From Phoma sp. XZ068 (Eukaryota > Ascomycota > Dothideomycetes > Pleosporales > Didymellaceae): a DNA stretch of 64,000 bases. Positions 10,871 to 21,798 of the stretch are shown piece by piece. The stretch spans positions 806,001-870,000 of the forward strand of contig RBKR01000021.1 of assembly GCA_004835665.1 (NCBI GenBank), given 5' to 3'. A program made the translations under genes and the position numbers. How positions within the stretch are numbered: the stretch's first letter is position 1; every line of letters begins with the position of its first letter. The notes under the pieces are model-generated. The model saw only the letters and a program-made list of their open reading frames with translations, was not told the origin of the DNA and ran no database searches.

Positions 10871-11285
10871 CACGTGTAGGCATGGTCCGCACATATCCAT
10901 TCTATTATCTTCTGTCGATCGACGAGGTGGTCGTTTGTACATACCCATACCCATACTCATACCCTACATTTACATCTACCTATTCCCTTTGTCTTTGTCT
11001 TTGTTTTTTGTTTCTGATATTTTTGTCACTTGCGCCTCAGCGTCTCCTTTTTTTTTTTTCTTTCTTCGTGTCCGGAGGGTGTACGATTACGAGGTATGAT
11101 TCCCCGGCTTTTTTTCTTTTTGCTGTTGTCTTGTCTTGTCTTGTTGGTGAGATTTTGAGGAAGAAGGTTTTACAGCGTTTGAATCAAGCTTCTTTGTTGT
11201 TTCAACTTCAGATAAACTTTTGTTTGAGGTTAAGCTTTACTTTTCTTTGAATTAAGCTTCGTTGAGTGAGAAGCTTCTTTGTTGT

Positions 11286-11340
11286 TTCAGTTCAGTTCAG
11301 TTCAGGTTCAGTTCAGGTTCGAGTTCAACTCAGGTTCAAT
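11286..11340. repeat. GTTCAG microsatellite
   Basis: Imperfect copies of GTTCA(G) run through this stretch, interrupted by CAGGTTC and GAGTTC variants. It is simple-sequence DNA in the 3' flank of the PH gene. Confidence 0.6.
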
Positions 11341-11649
11341 CAAGACTTTTTTGTATACTAGCCGTGTGGTCTGTGTAGTGTAGTTTCTTAATTCCGCCAC
11401 CGCCGCTGCTGTGTAGCTGGCTTGCGCGTCTGAATTTACTCCGTATGCGTGAGTGTGTGTGTTGTGGAAACGTGAATTCAAATCAGCGTGTTGGACGGGG
11501 ATATAATGGGCGGGAGGGATGGTGTCTGGTATATATCTACATTTACTAATGGCAACAGCAGACTCTACACATCGACGATCCCTCCTTCTCATGAATCTGT
11601 GGAAAGTATGCTGTACTGTAGCCCTCCGGAGCGCTTAGACACTGATCAT

Positions 11650-11667
11650 CTAGGGTTAGGGTTAGGG
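11650..11667 (+). repeat. Short interstitial telomere-like (TTAGGG) tract
   Basis: CTAGGGTTAGGGTTAGGG gives about three units of the fungal telomere repeat TTAGGG. It is short enough to be chance but lies exactly where the sequence turns from core-gene to AT-rich DNA. Confidence 0.55.
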
Positions 11668-11699
11668 TACGTTGTTGCGTCGTTGGATTTGCGGCGTTC

Positions 11700-12010
11700 T
11701 CCGTAAACGAATAGGATTAGAACAAGCTATTTCTTCTTGTTAATTTCAAAGTCCATTTATTATTGTAGCGATTAAAGGAGATTGTTTCTTTGAATTAGAT
11801 ACTGTTAGTACTATAAGACTTGTAATCCTGTGTTGTACAGAGCTTTAAACTGTTATAATTGCTTGTAATGACTAACATAAGCCGAACATAATGTTGCACA
11901 AACATGGCGTAAATTATTCAATTTTAGCATAGGGATTCTGCGTAGCTAACTAAGGTGATGTGATGCAGTTGTTCGAGCAAAAGAAACAAGCTGCGTCGTA
12001 TGCAAGCACT
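11700..12010. repeat. AT-rich block, left edge of probable accessory island
   Basis: The sequence is visibly enriched in TA, TAAT and TTAT words compared with its surroundings and has no coding frame. This is the look of repeat DNA decayed by C-to-T mutation (RIP) in ascomycetes. The mechanism is inferred from composition only. Confidence 0.4.
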
Positions 12011-12132
12011 TACCAATCCAGCTAGGACAATCTGACCCCTCTCTTACACCTTTGCCAGTCAATCAGCTTAAGATTCAAGTCGTCGTGAGAAATATCAGCG
12101 ACAAAACTCTTACTCACGTGAATGGGGTGATA

Positions 12133-12882
12133 ATGGAGCATGTTACTGCTCTTGAATACCTCCAGGACCTGCTCCAGCCGCTGGAGTTTGTGGTCTGGGG
12201 CGAGGCCGCATTGGCTAGTCTTGGTGTACCCCTTCTTCCCCACGTGCGTAGTATATCTCTTTCAACCCAAAACACTTCAATTAACAGAGGACTATAGAAT
12301 ATCATGCTCGTCCCATCAGAGCAGAACTACGCCGCGGCCATAGCCAAAGTAGAACAAGCGGGATTCAGCAACACCTCATGGTCCTACGGCTCGCTGGACC
12401 CAGCGGAGATGGACGCTCATACGCAGTCAGAACGTCTGCGCGAGATCCATAGCACAGCAGATCAGCACTACAAGATGCTTAATATGCATTCAAAGCGGTA
12501 TACATTCCCCGCTGGGAAATTCCCGTCGCTGAGGGCTCTGTTTGTCAGCTCGAGTTATGTCGAGCTTAGTCCTCCATCCCCTTCTACTCTTGACGGCCCA
12601 TCGGCATGTCAAGATTCGTCATCTGCGTTTACCAGGCAGGGGATATTCTATTATCCCCATGTATCGACGCTTCTTGAGAGTGTTATTCGAGTCATGCTCA
12701 AGGACAAGGCTAAGACGTGGAACCGAGTGCTTTTTGTTTGGATTACGTGTTATATCTGCGTGTATTTGCCTGTGGGGCCAGATGCGGTGGATAGTTGTGG
12801 GGATGAGGATGTGAAGGAGGCGTTTTCCAAGTTGGTGAGGAATCCCTTTGTCACGCGATGGGATAAATCAAGGAGTCCTTGA
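12133..12882 (+). CDS. Hypothetical protein with nucleotidyltransferase-fold-like N-terminus
   Basis: Two exons, 12133-12243 and 12298-12882, 231 aa. The 54 nt intron (GTGCGT...CTATAG) joins PH| to |NIMLVPS. The pattern VVWGEAALASLGVPLLPHN followed by IMLVPSEQNYAAAIAKVEQAGF resembles the minimal nucleotidyltransferase fold: G(G/E)xAL helix, a PHDID-type strand, then helix ending GF. The acidic metal-binding residue of the (D)xD motif is Asn here (PHN), so catalysis is unlikely if the fold is right. The C-terminal half has a hydrophobic stretch (WNRVLFVWITCYICVYLPV, about residue 180-200) that could be a buried helix or a membrane segment. The family is not identified. It lies in an AT-bounded island and is convergent with the HET gene, stops 197 bp apart. 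The start at 12133 is the first plausible ATG. Confidence 0.6.
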
Positions 12883-13079
12883 TTTTAATACCGGGAGACT
12901 GCTATGATGTGGTTTAATTAAGAGAGTAATGTAGGCTTAGAAGTCTTCCACATAGAGCCTCAATTTCGGTTCTTCCTACCTGTTGTTACGGCTCTTGCCT
13001 CACTTGGGTCAATCGAGTTAGTGGAGCCCTTCACCCTAAGGACGTCCTTATCGTAAGGAATGATCAACCTACATCACAT

Positions 13080-14720
13080 CTAATACCACTCGTCCGAGTC
13101 GTCACGACTACTATCTACTGCCAGAAACCCCCCAACCGTGAACTCCCGTTCCATGAAACGCCGATCCGCTACAAATTCATCCGGCACAGAAGTAAACCCA
13201 GTACAAACGAAGCGGACCTTGCGTGTGGCACGGTAAACAGCCATGAACATCGGCTTGTGGAGGGAAACAACATTCATCCCATTAGCCGGGAACGGCTGCT
13301 TCGATGCGATCCACACGGCATATGTATTCGTAGTGTCATCGTCCCGCCCACCATCTGGTTTGGAAGTGGTCAATGCATAGTAGAAGTCTGTAATCAAAGT
13401 AGGCACTTTCAGGTCCGGCAGTGGCACGGCAGAAGCCCGAAACGTAAAGCAGCCGTCTCTGTCCATTGATCCGGTAGGCATCCCCCTCGGCCACCACCAA
13501 TTGTACCCAAAGTATTTGGCAGCGCTGACTTCTCTGCTACCTTGACCTGTGCGGTAAAACGCTTCTCTGCTTACGTTTGTCTCGGGAAACTTGGGGGCCA
13601 GGCACATCTCGTAGGACAGTTCGGACCGGTCTGACAGCGTGAGCCAATTTGCTCGGCCGCCGTTGCTCAGGATCTTTTGCATGAGGTGGATTGTGGGCTG
13701 CAGCCGGTCGTCTCGAGAGTAATCTGAAGGATTCAGCGTGATCCCGAATAAGCCCATGATGCTGAAGACCGCGTCGACGGCGTACGACGATGTCCGCAGG
13801 AATGAGCTGCGCCAGATTGCATTTTCTCGCAGGTCGCCGTCGTAGGAAAGAGCTTGCAGCAGAAGCGCCAAGTGCATCTTTTCGTCAAGCGAGGTATTAT
13901 GACCAAAGATCCTGATCGTCAGGTAGATCTTTGTCGGATTCTTTGTGCTCTCGATGCCAATCTCGGGCGGACTAACGAATCGCTGTTCCACCATCCCAGC
14001 CACATCTCGAGGAAATTCGTGCAGGTCTAGCTCCGTGCCCGTCGAAACCAGCGAGAGACCCAGCAGGTCGATAAGGTGCGCCATACCTGACTTTCCCTTC
14101 TCGAGCTCATGGATATGACCGAGGCTGAATCTGAAGCTGGTTGCAGGGCCCAGAGTCCAGGCAAACAAACACATTGCCATGGCGGGCGCTACACTCTCCT
14201 GCAGTGTCCATGACCGATGAATCCACGTCGTCTTGTCGAACAGCGTTGCCAGCCTTGACAGTCCCCCGGGAAGAATCAAGCATGGATGTGCATGTTTGTA
14301 AACGTCGAACATTCTCTGGATCTGCCAGGATTTGTCGACTTTATCCTTCTGCAAGATGCACAAGCGGTCGACCCATAGCAGGCGGGACTGGAACGCGAGT
14401 GAGGCGAGACACGCAGTCCGGAGTACGTCGATACTAATAGGATCCGCATCTTCTGCACCAGCGACGTCGAAGACCTTAGTATTCGAGCCTTCGAGTGTCG
14501 ATAGCCCCTTCCAGACGTAAGATATCGCGCTGTAGTGTTCGGTGGGTAGCTCAAAATATTCATCAATCTTCAGTACCGAGTCGTTCAGGAAAGCCTCGCA
14601 GTCGAGGAAGCGGAGACGGCGAGGTGTTGCTCGAGGGTGGATGTCAACTTTCTCCTCTATCTGAGATAGTGGCTGAATGAACACTGTCTTTGGCACGGCA
14701 TCTTCAGCCGGTGCATTCAT
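13080..14720 (-). CDS. HET-domain (heterokaryon incompatibility) protein
   Basis: A single-exon gene of 546 aa. I start it at the first in-frame ATG (14720), because the open frame further upstream lacks one. HET hallmarks lie in the first 200 residues: RLRFLDCEAFL, YSAISYVWKG (the conserved Y.alSY.Wg core), LLWVDRLCILQKD (lWvD.lCInQ.d) and the aromatic WIHRSWTLQE (R.WTlQE). The remaining 350 residues form a family-specific C-terminal region with no recognised partner domain such as NACHT or WD40. HET domains trigger cell death after fusion of incompatible hyphae, but most genomic copies have no tested role. It is convergent with the hypothetical gene at 12133. The upstream flank is AT-rich, which fits an accessory locus. 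Confidence 0.85.
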   Translation of the reverse strand: MNAPAEDAVPKTVFIQPLSQIEEKVDIHPRATPRRLRFLDCEAFLNDSVLKIDEYFELPTEHYSAISYVWKGLSTLEGSNTKVFDVAGAEDADPISIDVLRTACLASLAFQSRLLWVDRLCILQKDKVDKSWQIQRMFDVYKHAHPCLILPGGLSRLATLFDKTTWIHRSWTLQESVAPAMAMCLFAWTLGPATSFRFSLGHIHELEKGKSGMAHLIDLLGLSLVSTGTELDLHEFPRDVAGMVEQRFVSPPEIGIESTKNPTKIYLTIRIFGHNTSLDEKMHLALLLQALSYDGDLRENAIWRSSFLRTSSYAVDAVFSIMGLFGITLNPSDYSRDDRLQPTIHLMQKILSNGGRANWLTLSDRSELSYEMCLAPKFPETNVSREAFYRTGQGSREVSAAKYFGYNWWWPRGMPTGSMDRDGCFTFRASAVPLPDLKVPTLITDFYYALTTSKPDGGRDDDTTNTYAVWIASKQPFPANGMNVVSLHKPMFMAVYRATRKVRFVCTGFTSVPDEFVADRRFMEREFTVGGFLAVDSSRDDSDEWY

Positions 14721-15039
14721 TTTGCCGGATAGGGCGAGATTGCCTTTGTCATAGGTGGATGGCAAAGCTGGGAGACGTGGTTTTCAGTTATTGACGACTT
14801 CAACTGTAACTAGTTACTAGAACAATAACTACTTTCTTCATCTACAGTAGGCTGATCTGATGTAGTCTGCGGGCGGGGAGGGCAGCTCAGCTCCAAAAAC
14901 AGCTTGGGTTGGTGGGTCGTATTGCCTGTTCTGCCGCCAATCGCAGAGTGCGTCATGCTGCAGGCTTCGTACGTGCTCTTTCTCTGAGGTATATTCTGCC
15001 TTCAACTGGTGACACATGTCATGCAGTTCGGTTTACTTT

Positions 15040-15260
15040 GATTGCTAAATACTTCTAGTATAGTAAGATTCATAAACCTCCTTCTATAGCTTAATTGCCC
15101 TTCAAACCACTATAATAGCTTGATGTAATAATTATAGTTATACCAATAGTGTACTACAAACTGAATTTAATATAGCTGTGCTAGTGTTAATGTTCTATAT
15201 TATCAAGCAAGGTAGTGTTCTGTAGGCATTTGATTAAAAGAAATAAGCTCCTTTGTAAAT
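15040..15260. repeat. AT-rich block, right edge of probable accessory island
   Basis: TA-, TATAG- and AATTAT-rich sequence without coding potential, compositionally like the 11700-12010 block. It may be a RIP-decayed repeat or an AT-rich spacer. Confidence 0.4.
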
Positions 15261-15962
15261 GTTAATGCGCAGAAATTCAACGACCTACCATACCCCTGCT
15301 AGCCACAACTCACGCGTGTTGCATTAACCTTCAGGGATCGGGTCGTTGCTACACTGCTGAGTCTCTGAACAGAGTGAAGTGCACAGCTTGTTTGAGTGCA
15401 AAGAAGTGAACAGTATGACCAGCGTGAAAAGTAAGACAAGTGCAACACAGTGAAGCAAAATGATCCGGTACAGTATATAATGCATAGTAGCTACAAGTAT
15501 CTAATATACGAAGGAGAATCCCAATCCGCACTCTTCACCCACACTCAGCCACCACATCGCCGGCCGCACATGCAGAACGAACCAACCAAACCTGCCACCA
15601 CAGATAGCCCAGGAGGTAAGAAAAGGGAAGAAAAAAGAAGAGAAGAAAATAAGTCCCGAATACAAAGTGCACATGCATAACCACGCCAGCCCGGAGCCAG
15701 CCCAAGCCAGCTCTGCCTCGATCGAGCTGCAGCGAAGAAAACGTACAGTAACGCAACACAACGCAACGCTCCATCAAGACCGAAGACGAAGAAAAATGAA
15801 GTTCTGAAATGTAAGTTTAAGAGAAGAACAGGAAGAAGTTGGAAATGCGAATCCGAATGCTCGAATATATCGTCGACCCGCGCGTCCATCAATCCACCGG
15901 CCATACACCGTTCGCCAGCCTATCCACCGGCTTGAAAAAAAAGGAGAACAAATAAATAGAAC

Positions 15963-15987
15963 AGCAAAGCAAAGCAAAGTAAAGCAA
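15963..15987. repeat. AAAGC pentanucleotide microsatellite
   Basis: About five copies of CAAAG with one CAAAGT-to-AAAG interruption, in the 3' flank of the Tea4-like gene. Confidence 0.6.
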
Positions 15988-16243
15988 AATCCAACATTTC
16001 GTAACCACATGATGCGTTTCCACCCACCCAAAATCCGAGGATTCGAAAATTCCAAGATACAACAAACATACCAAGCCGAAGTGAACAAACCAAATCGAAC
16101 AAACCAGGTCAAGCCTGTGCAAAGGAACGCCAGAACCCTAGGGTATTATCAAAAGAAAAGTGCGCTTCCTTCTCCTTCCTGTCTTCTCTTGTCTTCTTTC
16201 CATCCATCGTATGCTTGTCTATGTAGTTTCGTCCTCACACACG

Positions 16244-19200
16244 CTACCGCGACCGCGCACCAGCACTCGCCTTACTCATCTGACTAAGCTGACTCTTCTT
16301 GCTTGCTCCGCTACCATGCCGCTTCATCCGATTATCCATCAGCCCGTTGAGCAGGCGGTCGAGTTCGCTGCTGAGGCTCTGCGCAGCCTTTGTTTCTTCG
16401 ACGAATAGCCCGGACATGAGGGGGTGGTCGTGGCTCACGGGTACGACGCCGGTGGTGTCGTTGATCATGAGGAGGAGGTCGCGGATTTCGCTGCCGTCGT
16501 CGAGGTAGCTGCGGAGGCTGGCGTCGGACCAGGCGGGTAGCGTTGTTGAGTCTGAGGATACGGGGGCGGGGGAAACCGAGGGCGAGGTGTTGAGGTTTAG
16601 TGGCACAGGGGCGGAGCGTGTGGGCGGTGGAATGAGGTTCGCGTTGGGTGAGAGGTGTGTAGGGGAGGGCGACATCCCAGTGCGAGGGGCGACGTTGAGC
16701 TTGCCTGGTGCGACGGTGTGAGGGCTCGCCGCGTCCAAGTCAGGAGTCGAGACGCGCGAGCTGGTGTCAGCGCTGGAATTGTCGCCTGTGAGGCCTGGCG
16801 GATGTTGTGCATCCGACTCCTGGTCTCTGGTTGGTGCGACCGCTCGTATGGTTGGCTGTGCATCAGCAGCAGAGACGTGGACGGGCGACTCGGACAGTCG
16901 TCCAGCAGGCTCGGTCGTTTCTCTCGTCTTGTCTTGCGCATCGGGATCTGCGAAAGGATCGTCGCTTTCGTCCGCGCTGGAGTCGAAGTCGTCCAGCGGC
17001 GTACGCTGCTTCGCCTTGTGGACCTTCTCTGGTTTCGGTTCACTGTCTGTTGTGGCGGTTGTGTTCGACCTGAAAGGGTTCTTCGAGCTAATAGCGGCCA
17101 TGACTCCCTGACTCTCGGGTGACTTTACCGGCTCTGCCTTTGCTTCGTCTTGATCTGGAGAGACCATGCGCATGGTTGACGGTGTTTGTCCCGCCCCGTT
17201 TTCTTGTGCGCCGATTGCGTCTTCTGGATCCATCGTGGTTTCCATTGGGCTGTCGGTCTTCAGAATACCCTTCGTGACGATAGGAGAATCGGTCCTGGCC
17301 CGCTGCTGCTTCTGCAGCTTGCCTTTGCTTGATTGCCTGGATGGTGTTGGCCCAGCTTGCTCCTCTGATTGTCGCTCCGGCGCAGCTTCTGCGGGTTTCG
17401 CCTGGGTTGCCTGGGGTGATGTCTGTTCTGGCTTTTCGATCGCCTTCTTCAGGTCGGCTTCTACTGTATCGATATCGCTCTTCGAATCCTTGTCCTTCTT
17501 GTCCTTGCGCTTGAACAGGCCACTGAGCATGCCAGACTTCTTGTCTTTCTTCTTCTTGTCATCCTTGACCTTGTCCGCAAATCCGTTCTTCTCAAGACTT
17601 TCCAGGCTCGGTCCGCGCTCACGCGAGCCAGTTGTGGAGGTACTCGAGTCGTCTCGTAGCAGGTTAGGCGTGAGTGTGATTTTCCTCGTTTCCGTGTTCT
17701 CGTCCTTGAAGAAGCTGTCCGTATTGCGAAGCGTGCCGTTGCGTGATACCTTCGGATCCAGCGGTCGATCGAATATTTCATCACTTGTCCTCGACTTCTC
17801 ATCCTCTTTACTGCCTTCTTCACTCGAACTCCGTGAGTCTTCCGAAGATACCTTCTTGATGCCACCAAGCTTCAGTGGCTGCACTTGCATTGAATCTTCC
17901 TGCTCTGCTTCTGGCTTTTGCGTAGCTTGTTGTTGTTGCTCCTGCTGTTGCTGGGCCTGCTTCGGCTCTGGCCCGCCAAATAGCTCACCGCCCTCCTCGT
18001 CGGAGGAGTAATCGTAGTCAGATGCTTCGACGTAGGTAGGCGCTCCAAACTGCACAGTCTTTGCATTTCGTCGTCGCATAGCCTTCTTCAACGGGTTCTT
18101 CGTCTTTTCAGCGGTGTCTCCGAGCATCGTTGCCGAAAGATCAATATTTCTGTGCTTGTTGAGACGTGCTAGACGTTCCGTGGGTGTCTCGATGTGTTCT
18201 GCGGGTAAGTAGCCTGGGCGGATTAGTACATGTGCATTGTCGTTTGCAGGACAACCCACCAATACTGCTGTCTTTGACAACACGGACGAGCCACCAGTAG
18301 CTGTTGCTGTCGTCAAGCAGCACCATTGTGTCGCCCTTTGTGGCGTTTGCTTGCCCTTCGACGGTTGCAACAAACGTGTGCAGGGCGTAGACGAATTCGA
18401 AATCGATGTCCTCTGTTTCTCGTAAGCATTCGCCTCCCCATCCTGAGTCGATAAATCTGGGGTCATCAGAAAAGAAATCGTCATCGAATGCATCATCGCT
18501 GTTGTCCAGGTCCTCGTCCCAAGAGTCGGCATCACTGTCCGTTGTCCAGGAATCCTCGTCGTCTTGAAAGTGCTTGGGTGGGGGCGGAGTGCCGTTAGTT
18601 CTGCGTGGAAGAGGTGCGGTGGATTCGACGAAAGGGTCATCTGGCAGGTGGGTGGACGGTGGCCGTACCGACTGTAACATTGTCCTAGCGTGTTCCTCGT
18701 CTAGCTCGGAGGTTAGTGATCCCTGCGAGTCCTCCCTCATGAGCTGCAGCCTGCGTTCCACGAGCCTCAGTTGCCTCGTCCTAGGACTTAGGTCTCCGTC
18801 GTGTATCGCCGTAGTATCGATGTGCGAGTCGTGGGTGGTCCTTGTCCAGGTATACTCACCATGATGATGCTCCGATGACTGTGGTATTGAGAGGTGCTGA
18901 GAGAATTGAAATACGGGTGGTGAGGTGAAATAGTGAGGTGAAGTGATGAAGACATCGTCTGTGCCATGCGCTGGGACACTAAGAGGTCGACCGGCGCTGG
19001 CAGCAGGCATAGGAAAATGTGCAGGTGTAGTTGTGAAAGGGGATGATGAGGCGGAACTTGGTACGGCCGGTGACGATTGTGGAGTCAGAGACTCTCTTCG
19101 CGTCGGCCATAGCAAGGGATAAGAAGGTTGAGAATACCCACCATCGTCAATCGAAGGCGAACTCGAGATCTTGTCGAGCATGTCGTCGTCCATGTCCTCC

Positions 19201-19596
19201 TCCACGTCGGCGTCCTGCATGTCGTCGTCGTGGTCGGCATGTCCGCCGTTCATATGCGATTTCTGGCCGTTGCCATTGTGCATTATTGTGCGTTCGTCGT
19301 CCGAGCCGGGGTCTTCGCTCAGCGAGTTACCGGCATTGTTCCAGGCGTTCTGCAGGCGCGTCTCCTCGGCGTTGCGCTCATCTTCGACTGACTGCAGCGA
19401 GGCCTGCTGGTGGGGTGCGGCAGGCCCGATTCCCAGCGGCGCGGGGTGTTCTGGCTGGTTGGAGTGGTCCTGTGCGGTGGGAGACGACTTGTCCTGCAGG
19501 TCAATGGTGTCTGCGCCAAGACGTCAGTATGCGCTCACGCTCTCCCCGTGAATTGGGCGGTGCCGTACCTGCTCGTATTATCTGTGGTCGCGTCAT
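16244..19596 (-). CDS. SH3-domain cell-polarity factor, Tea4/Bud14-like
   Basis: Three exons: 19569-19596, 18260-19510 and 16244-18213, 1082 aa. The first exon is 28 nt (MTRPQIIRA|D TIDLQ). Introns are 58 and 46 nt. The N-terminal third is acidic and disordered. An SH3 domain lies at about residues 380-435 (FVYALHTFVATVEGQAN, YWWLVRVVKDSSIGYLPAEH) and is split by the second intron. About 45 residues later comes KTVQF, a good RVxF-type docking site for PP1 phosphatase. The C-terminus has the conserved SLRSYLDDGSEIRDLLLMI block found in this family. Fission yeast Tea4 and budding yeast Bud14 use SH3 plus PP1 docking to bring phosphatase and formins to growing tips. Gln-rich and Lys-rich low-complexity stretches fill the rest. 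Confidence 0.88.
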
Positions 19597-20646
19597 CCTA
19601 GCTCATGTCCAGCGTGCATCCAAGGGTCGTGGTGTTCGTCGTCGAGAGCCCGCCAAGAGGCTGGTGCGGCGCAATCAATGCGAGGGACGGCCAGCGCGAG
19701 ACGGCGGCGACGGGGAGGGTGGCAGAGGCGGCGTCGCTGGGTCGAGGTGCGTGCAGGAACGAGCGTGGGCGGTCCGGCGGGGATCAGGAGGAGCGCATGC
19801 AGTGGTTCTTGATCGTCGGGGGAGAAGGCGCGGCTGGGGGTTTCCTAGTTTCCTAGGGCCGTAGAGGGTGCGGAGTGCGGAGCGGACGTTTCAAGGGCGC
19901 GCACGGCTCGTTGCTGTGGCACTTCGGACGCAGAGGGCGGGGCGGGAAGCAATGCGAGCAGAGTCGAGCGACAGTCAGCGCAGCAATCGTCGGCGAGTGC
20001 AGAGCGGCGGCGTGGGTGCTGCGAGGGGGTCGTTCCAAGAGAGTGTTTGGGCAGGCTGGCTGTATATTTTGGGACGCTTCCCTGAACACCATCCCCCTGC
20101 AAAGCTGAGACATAGCGCTTGGCTGTACCTGTCAGCCAGAGCACATCACCATCTCGCTCTCCAAAAAGGGGCTGCGGCTCGGCCCTTCTTCACGGCTCTC
20201 TTCGCCAGCACATCTACTTCTCACACGCAGTAATCTCTGCCCTACCGTATTTTGGTCCTGTTTGCGTCGTCTGTACCAGGGACGCTTGCATCTCGGCTTG
20301 ACTGCCGCCGTCCGCTCGTATAGGATCGACACCCCCAGACACCTGCAGCTGAAACATTCGCGAGTCATTTCTCATTGGCCAACGCCAGCTTCGTCGCCAC
20401 TATGCTGGCGGCTGTTTCACGAATCTGCGAACGCCTACGATTGACATGTTTGTCAGGCCTGTCAAGTCGCCAGACTTGCAACATGGGCTTTGCGCGTCAG
20501 TGCTCATGTCGCTGTGGAGCATCCACTATGCAGATCTAAAGTATACACACTTCACACTGCAACTTTGCCGCGTGCATGCCTACGTCGTTTTGCCTTCATC
20601 ACATGTCATGGAACTTTCTGTGTATTCCTGTCCTGACACGAAAAGT
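19597..20646. other. Intergenic region upstream of the Tea4-like gene
   Basis: About 1.05 kb holding the Tea4-like promoter and the 3' flank of the RING gene. The frames crossing 19600-19860 are GC-skew artefacts lying partly antisense to the 5' end. No gene is supported. Confidence 0.5.
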
Positions 20647-21798
20647 CTATAGAAAGTCCTCCGCTTCGCAGATTGGTTCCAGCGTCCACCTAGTGGAGCG
20701 TTCTGGCTTCACAGGTTCAGGATCCCCGCGCAGCTGTCGTATGTACACGAACAACACGTCTTCGCCATCGCCCTGCTCATCAGCGTCGGCTCCGTCATCG
20801 TAATCGTCCACAGGCACCCTAGCCCGAGCCTCGCACATGACCCTACGACAGTCTGGACACGTATTGGAGCTCCTGACTGCCGAATCATTGACCCATGATC
20901 CCAAGCATTCAGCATGGAAGAAGTGCTGACAGACTGTGACCACCGCCTCGTCTCCAACATCCACAACCGCCACCTCTGTGCCGCAGATCGTACACGTCTC
21001 GTCGCGCGGTACATCTACCAGGAGGACTGGCTGACTGAATGCATCGAGCGGGACTCGTGGACCTACGGGTACATACTCGTCGTCTCCCGTGTCGAGCTCA
21101 CCGTGCTCTGAATCGCCGTCGCCATCGTCCACATAATACTGCTCCCAATCAATAGGCTCCAGCATTGGGCTCGGCAAAAGTTGCACTGCCATAACCACCC
21201 CACAGGTAATACCGTGTTCAAACCCATCAACGAACAAGCCAAACTGCTTCTCTGACCAGCGCTCTCGAAAAAGAGGCATGTGTCTCGATATCAAGGCGCG
21301 AAGGTAGACACACGTCACATCCCACGTTAACTCTTTCACGCACTCTAACTTCTCCTCTGCCGGCAGACTGCTACTGAGCAGAGCCACTCTCATGTGTTCT
21401 CGCGGAGACATATCAGTGTGGAATTCTCCGAAGAAGAGCATCTGCAGCGTTTCTACGACGAGATCGATGAGCTCAAAGAAGCCCAGGGGGGGGAGGAGCT
21501 CTGTCGCTACAGTTTTGAGGAAGCACTCTTCGCGAAACTTGGCAACGTCGTCGAAGAAGGACATCATTTCGAGGCAGGCTGGGCCTTGAATTAGGACGAC
21601 GGGGAGCGCGCGGGCGAGCTTGTGTAGAAATGCGAAAGTAAGGCCAACGTCGCGCGGCGCAGGAAGCGAGTCGAAGTAGAAGGTATGAGTTTGTGGGAGC
21701 AGACATCGGAGTGCGGCGGAGGTGCGTGTAGTGGCCCAGCTGTGCAGGAGCAGCGGTCGAATCTGGCCGTAGAAGGATGAGGGAGATATCTGCCACAT
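20647..21798 (-). CDS. RING-H2 finger protein (putative E3 ubiquitin ligase)
   Basis: A single-exon gene of 383 aa starting at an ATG. The only recognised domain is a C3H2C3 RING near residues 268-320: CTIC, then VCQHFFHAEC (Cys, His, His, Cys), then CPDC, with Trp after the fourth pair (LGSW). This zinc arrangement binds E2 ubiquitin-conjugating enzymes. The first 260 residues are leucine- and phenylalanine-rich and probably helical, without identified family. An acidic linker precedes the RING. There is no transmembrane segment or targeting signal that I can defend. The substrate is unknown. Lineage-expanded RING genes of this layout are common in Pezizomycotina. Confidence 0.75.
   Translation of the reverse strand: MWQISPSSFYGQIRPLLLHSWATTRTSAALRCLLPQTHTFYFDSLPAPRDVGLTFAFLHKLARALPVVLIQGPACLEMMSFFDDVAKFREECFLKTVATELLPPLGFFELIDLVVETLQMLFFGEFHTDMSPREHMRVALLSSSLPAEEKLECVKELTWDVTCVYLRALISRHMPLFRERWSEKQFGLFVDGFEHGITCGVVMAVQLLPSPMLEPIDWEQYYVDDGDGDSEHGELDTGDDEYVPVGPRVPLDAFSQPVLLVDVPRDETCTICGTEVAVVDVGDEAVVTVCQHFFHAECLGSWVNDSAVRSSNTCPDCRRVMCEARARVPVDDYDDGADADEQGDGEDVLFVYIRQLRGDPEPVKPERSTRWTLEPICEAEDFL

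Larger units (their letters stand above)
10871..12132. other. Intergenic region with T-runs, TTCAG repeats and a telomere-type tract
   Basis: It begins as the 3' flank of the PH gene (T-rich, with a 13-nt-class T run near 11050). It contains a GTTCAG-type microsatellite at 11286-11340 and a short TTAGGG tract at 11650-11667. From about 11710 to 12000 it becomes AT-rich. No gene is supportable. Confidence 0.5.
14721..16243. other. Intergenic region with AT-rich block and purine-rich tracts
   Basis: It contains the HET promoter, an AT-rich block (about 15040-15260), a purine-rich tract (15617-15653) and an AAAGC microsatellite (15963-15987) in the 3' flank of the Tea4-like gene. No frame resembles a protein family. 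Confidence 0.5.

Noticed and set aside
11318..11335. GGTTCGAGTTC as a tRNA T-loop / B box
   Set aside because: It lies inside the GTTCAG microsatellite and no cloverleaf or A box can be built.
16130..16145. CCCTAGGG as a second telomere-like element
   Set aside because: Only a palindromic octamer, no repeated TTAGGG units.
17166..18011. Plus-strand 281-codon frame inside the Tea4-like gene
   Set aside because: Antisense of Ser/Lys/Gln-rich codons; its Ser/Leu/Phe-rich product is a compositional artefact.
19043..19864. Plus-strand 273-codon frame over the Tea4-like 5' end
   Set aside because: Antisense to a supported exon; Arg-rich nonsense composition.
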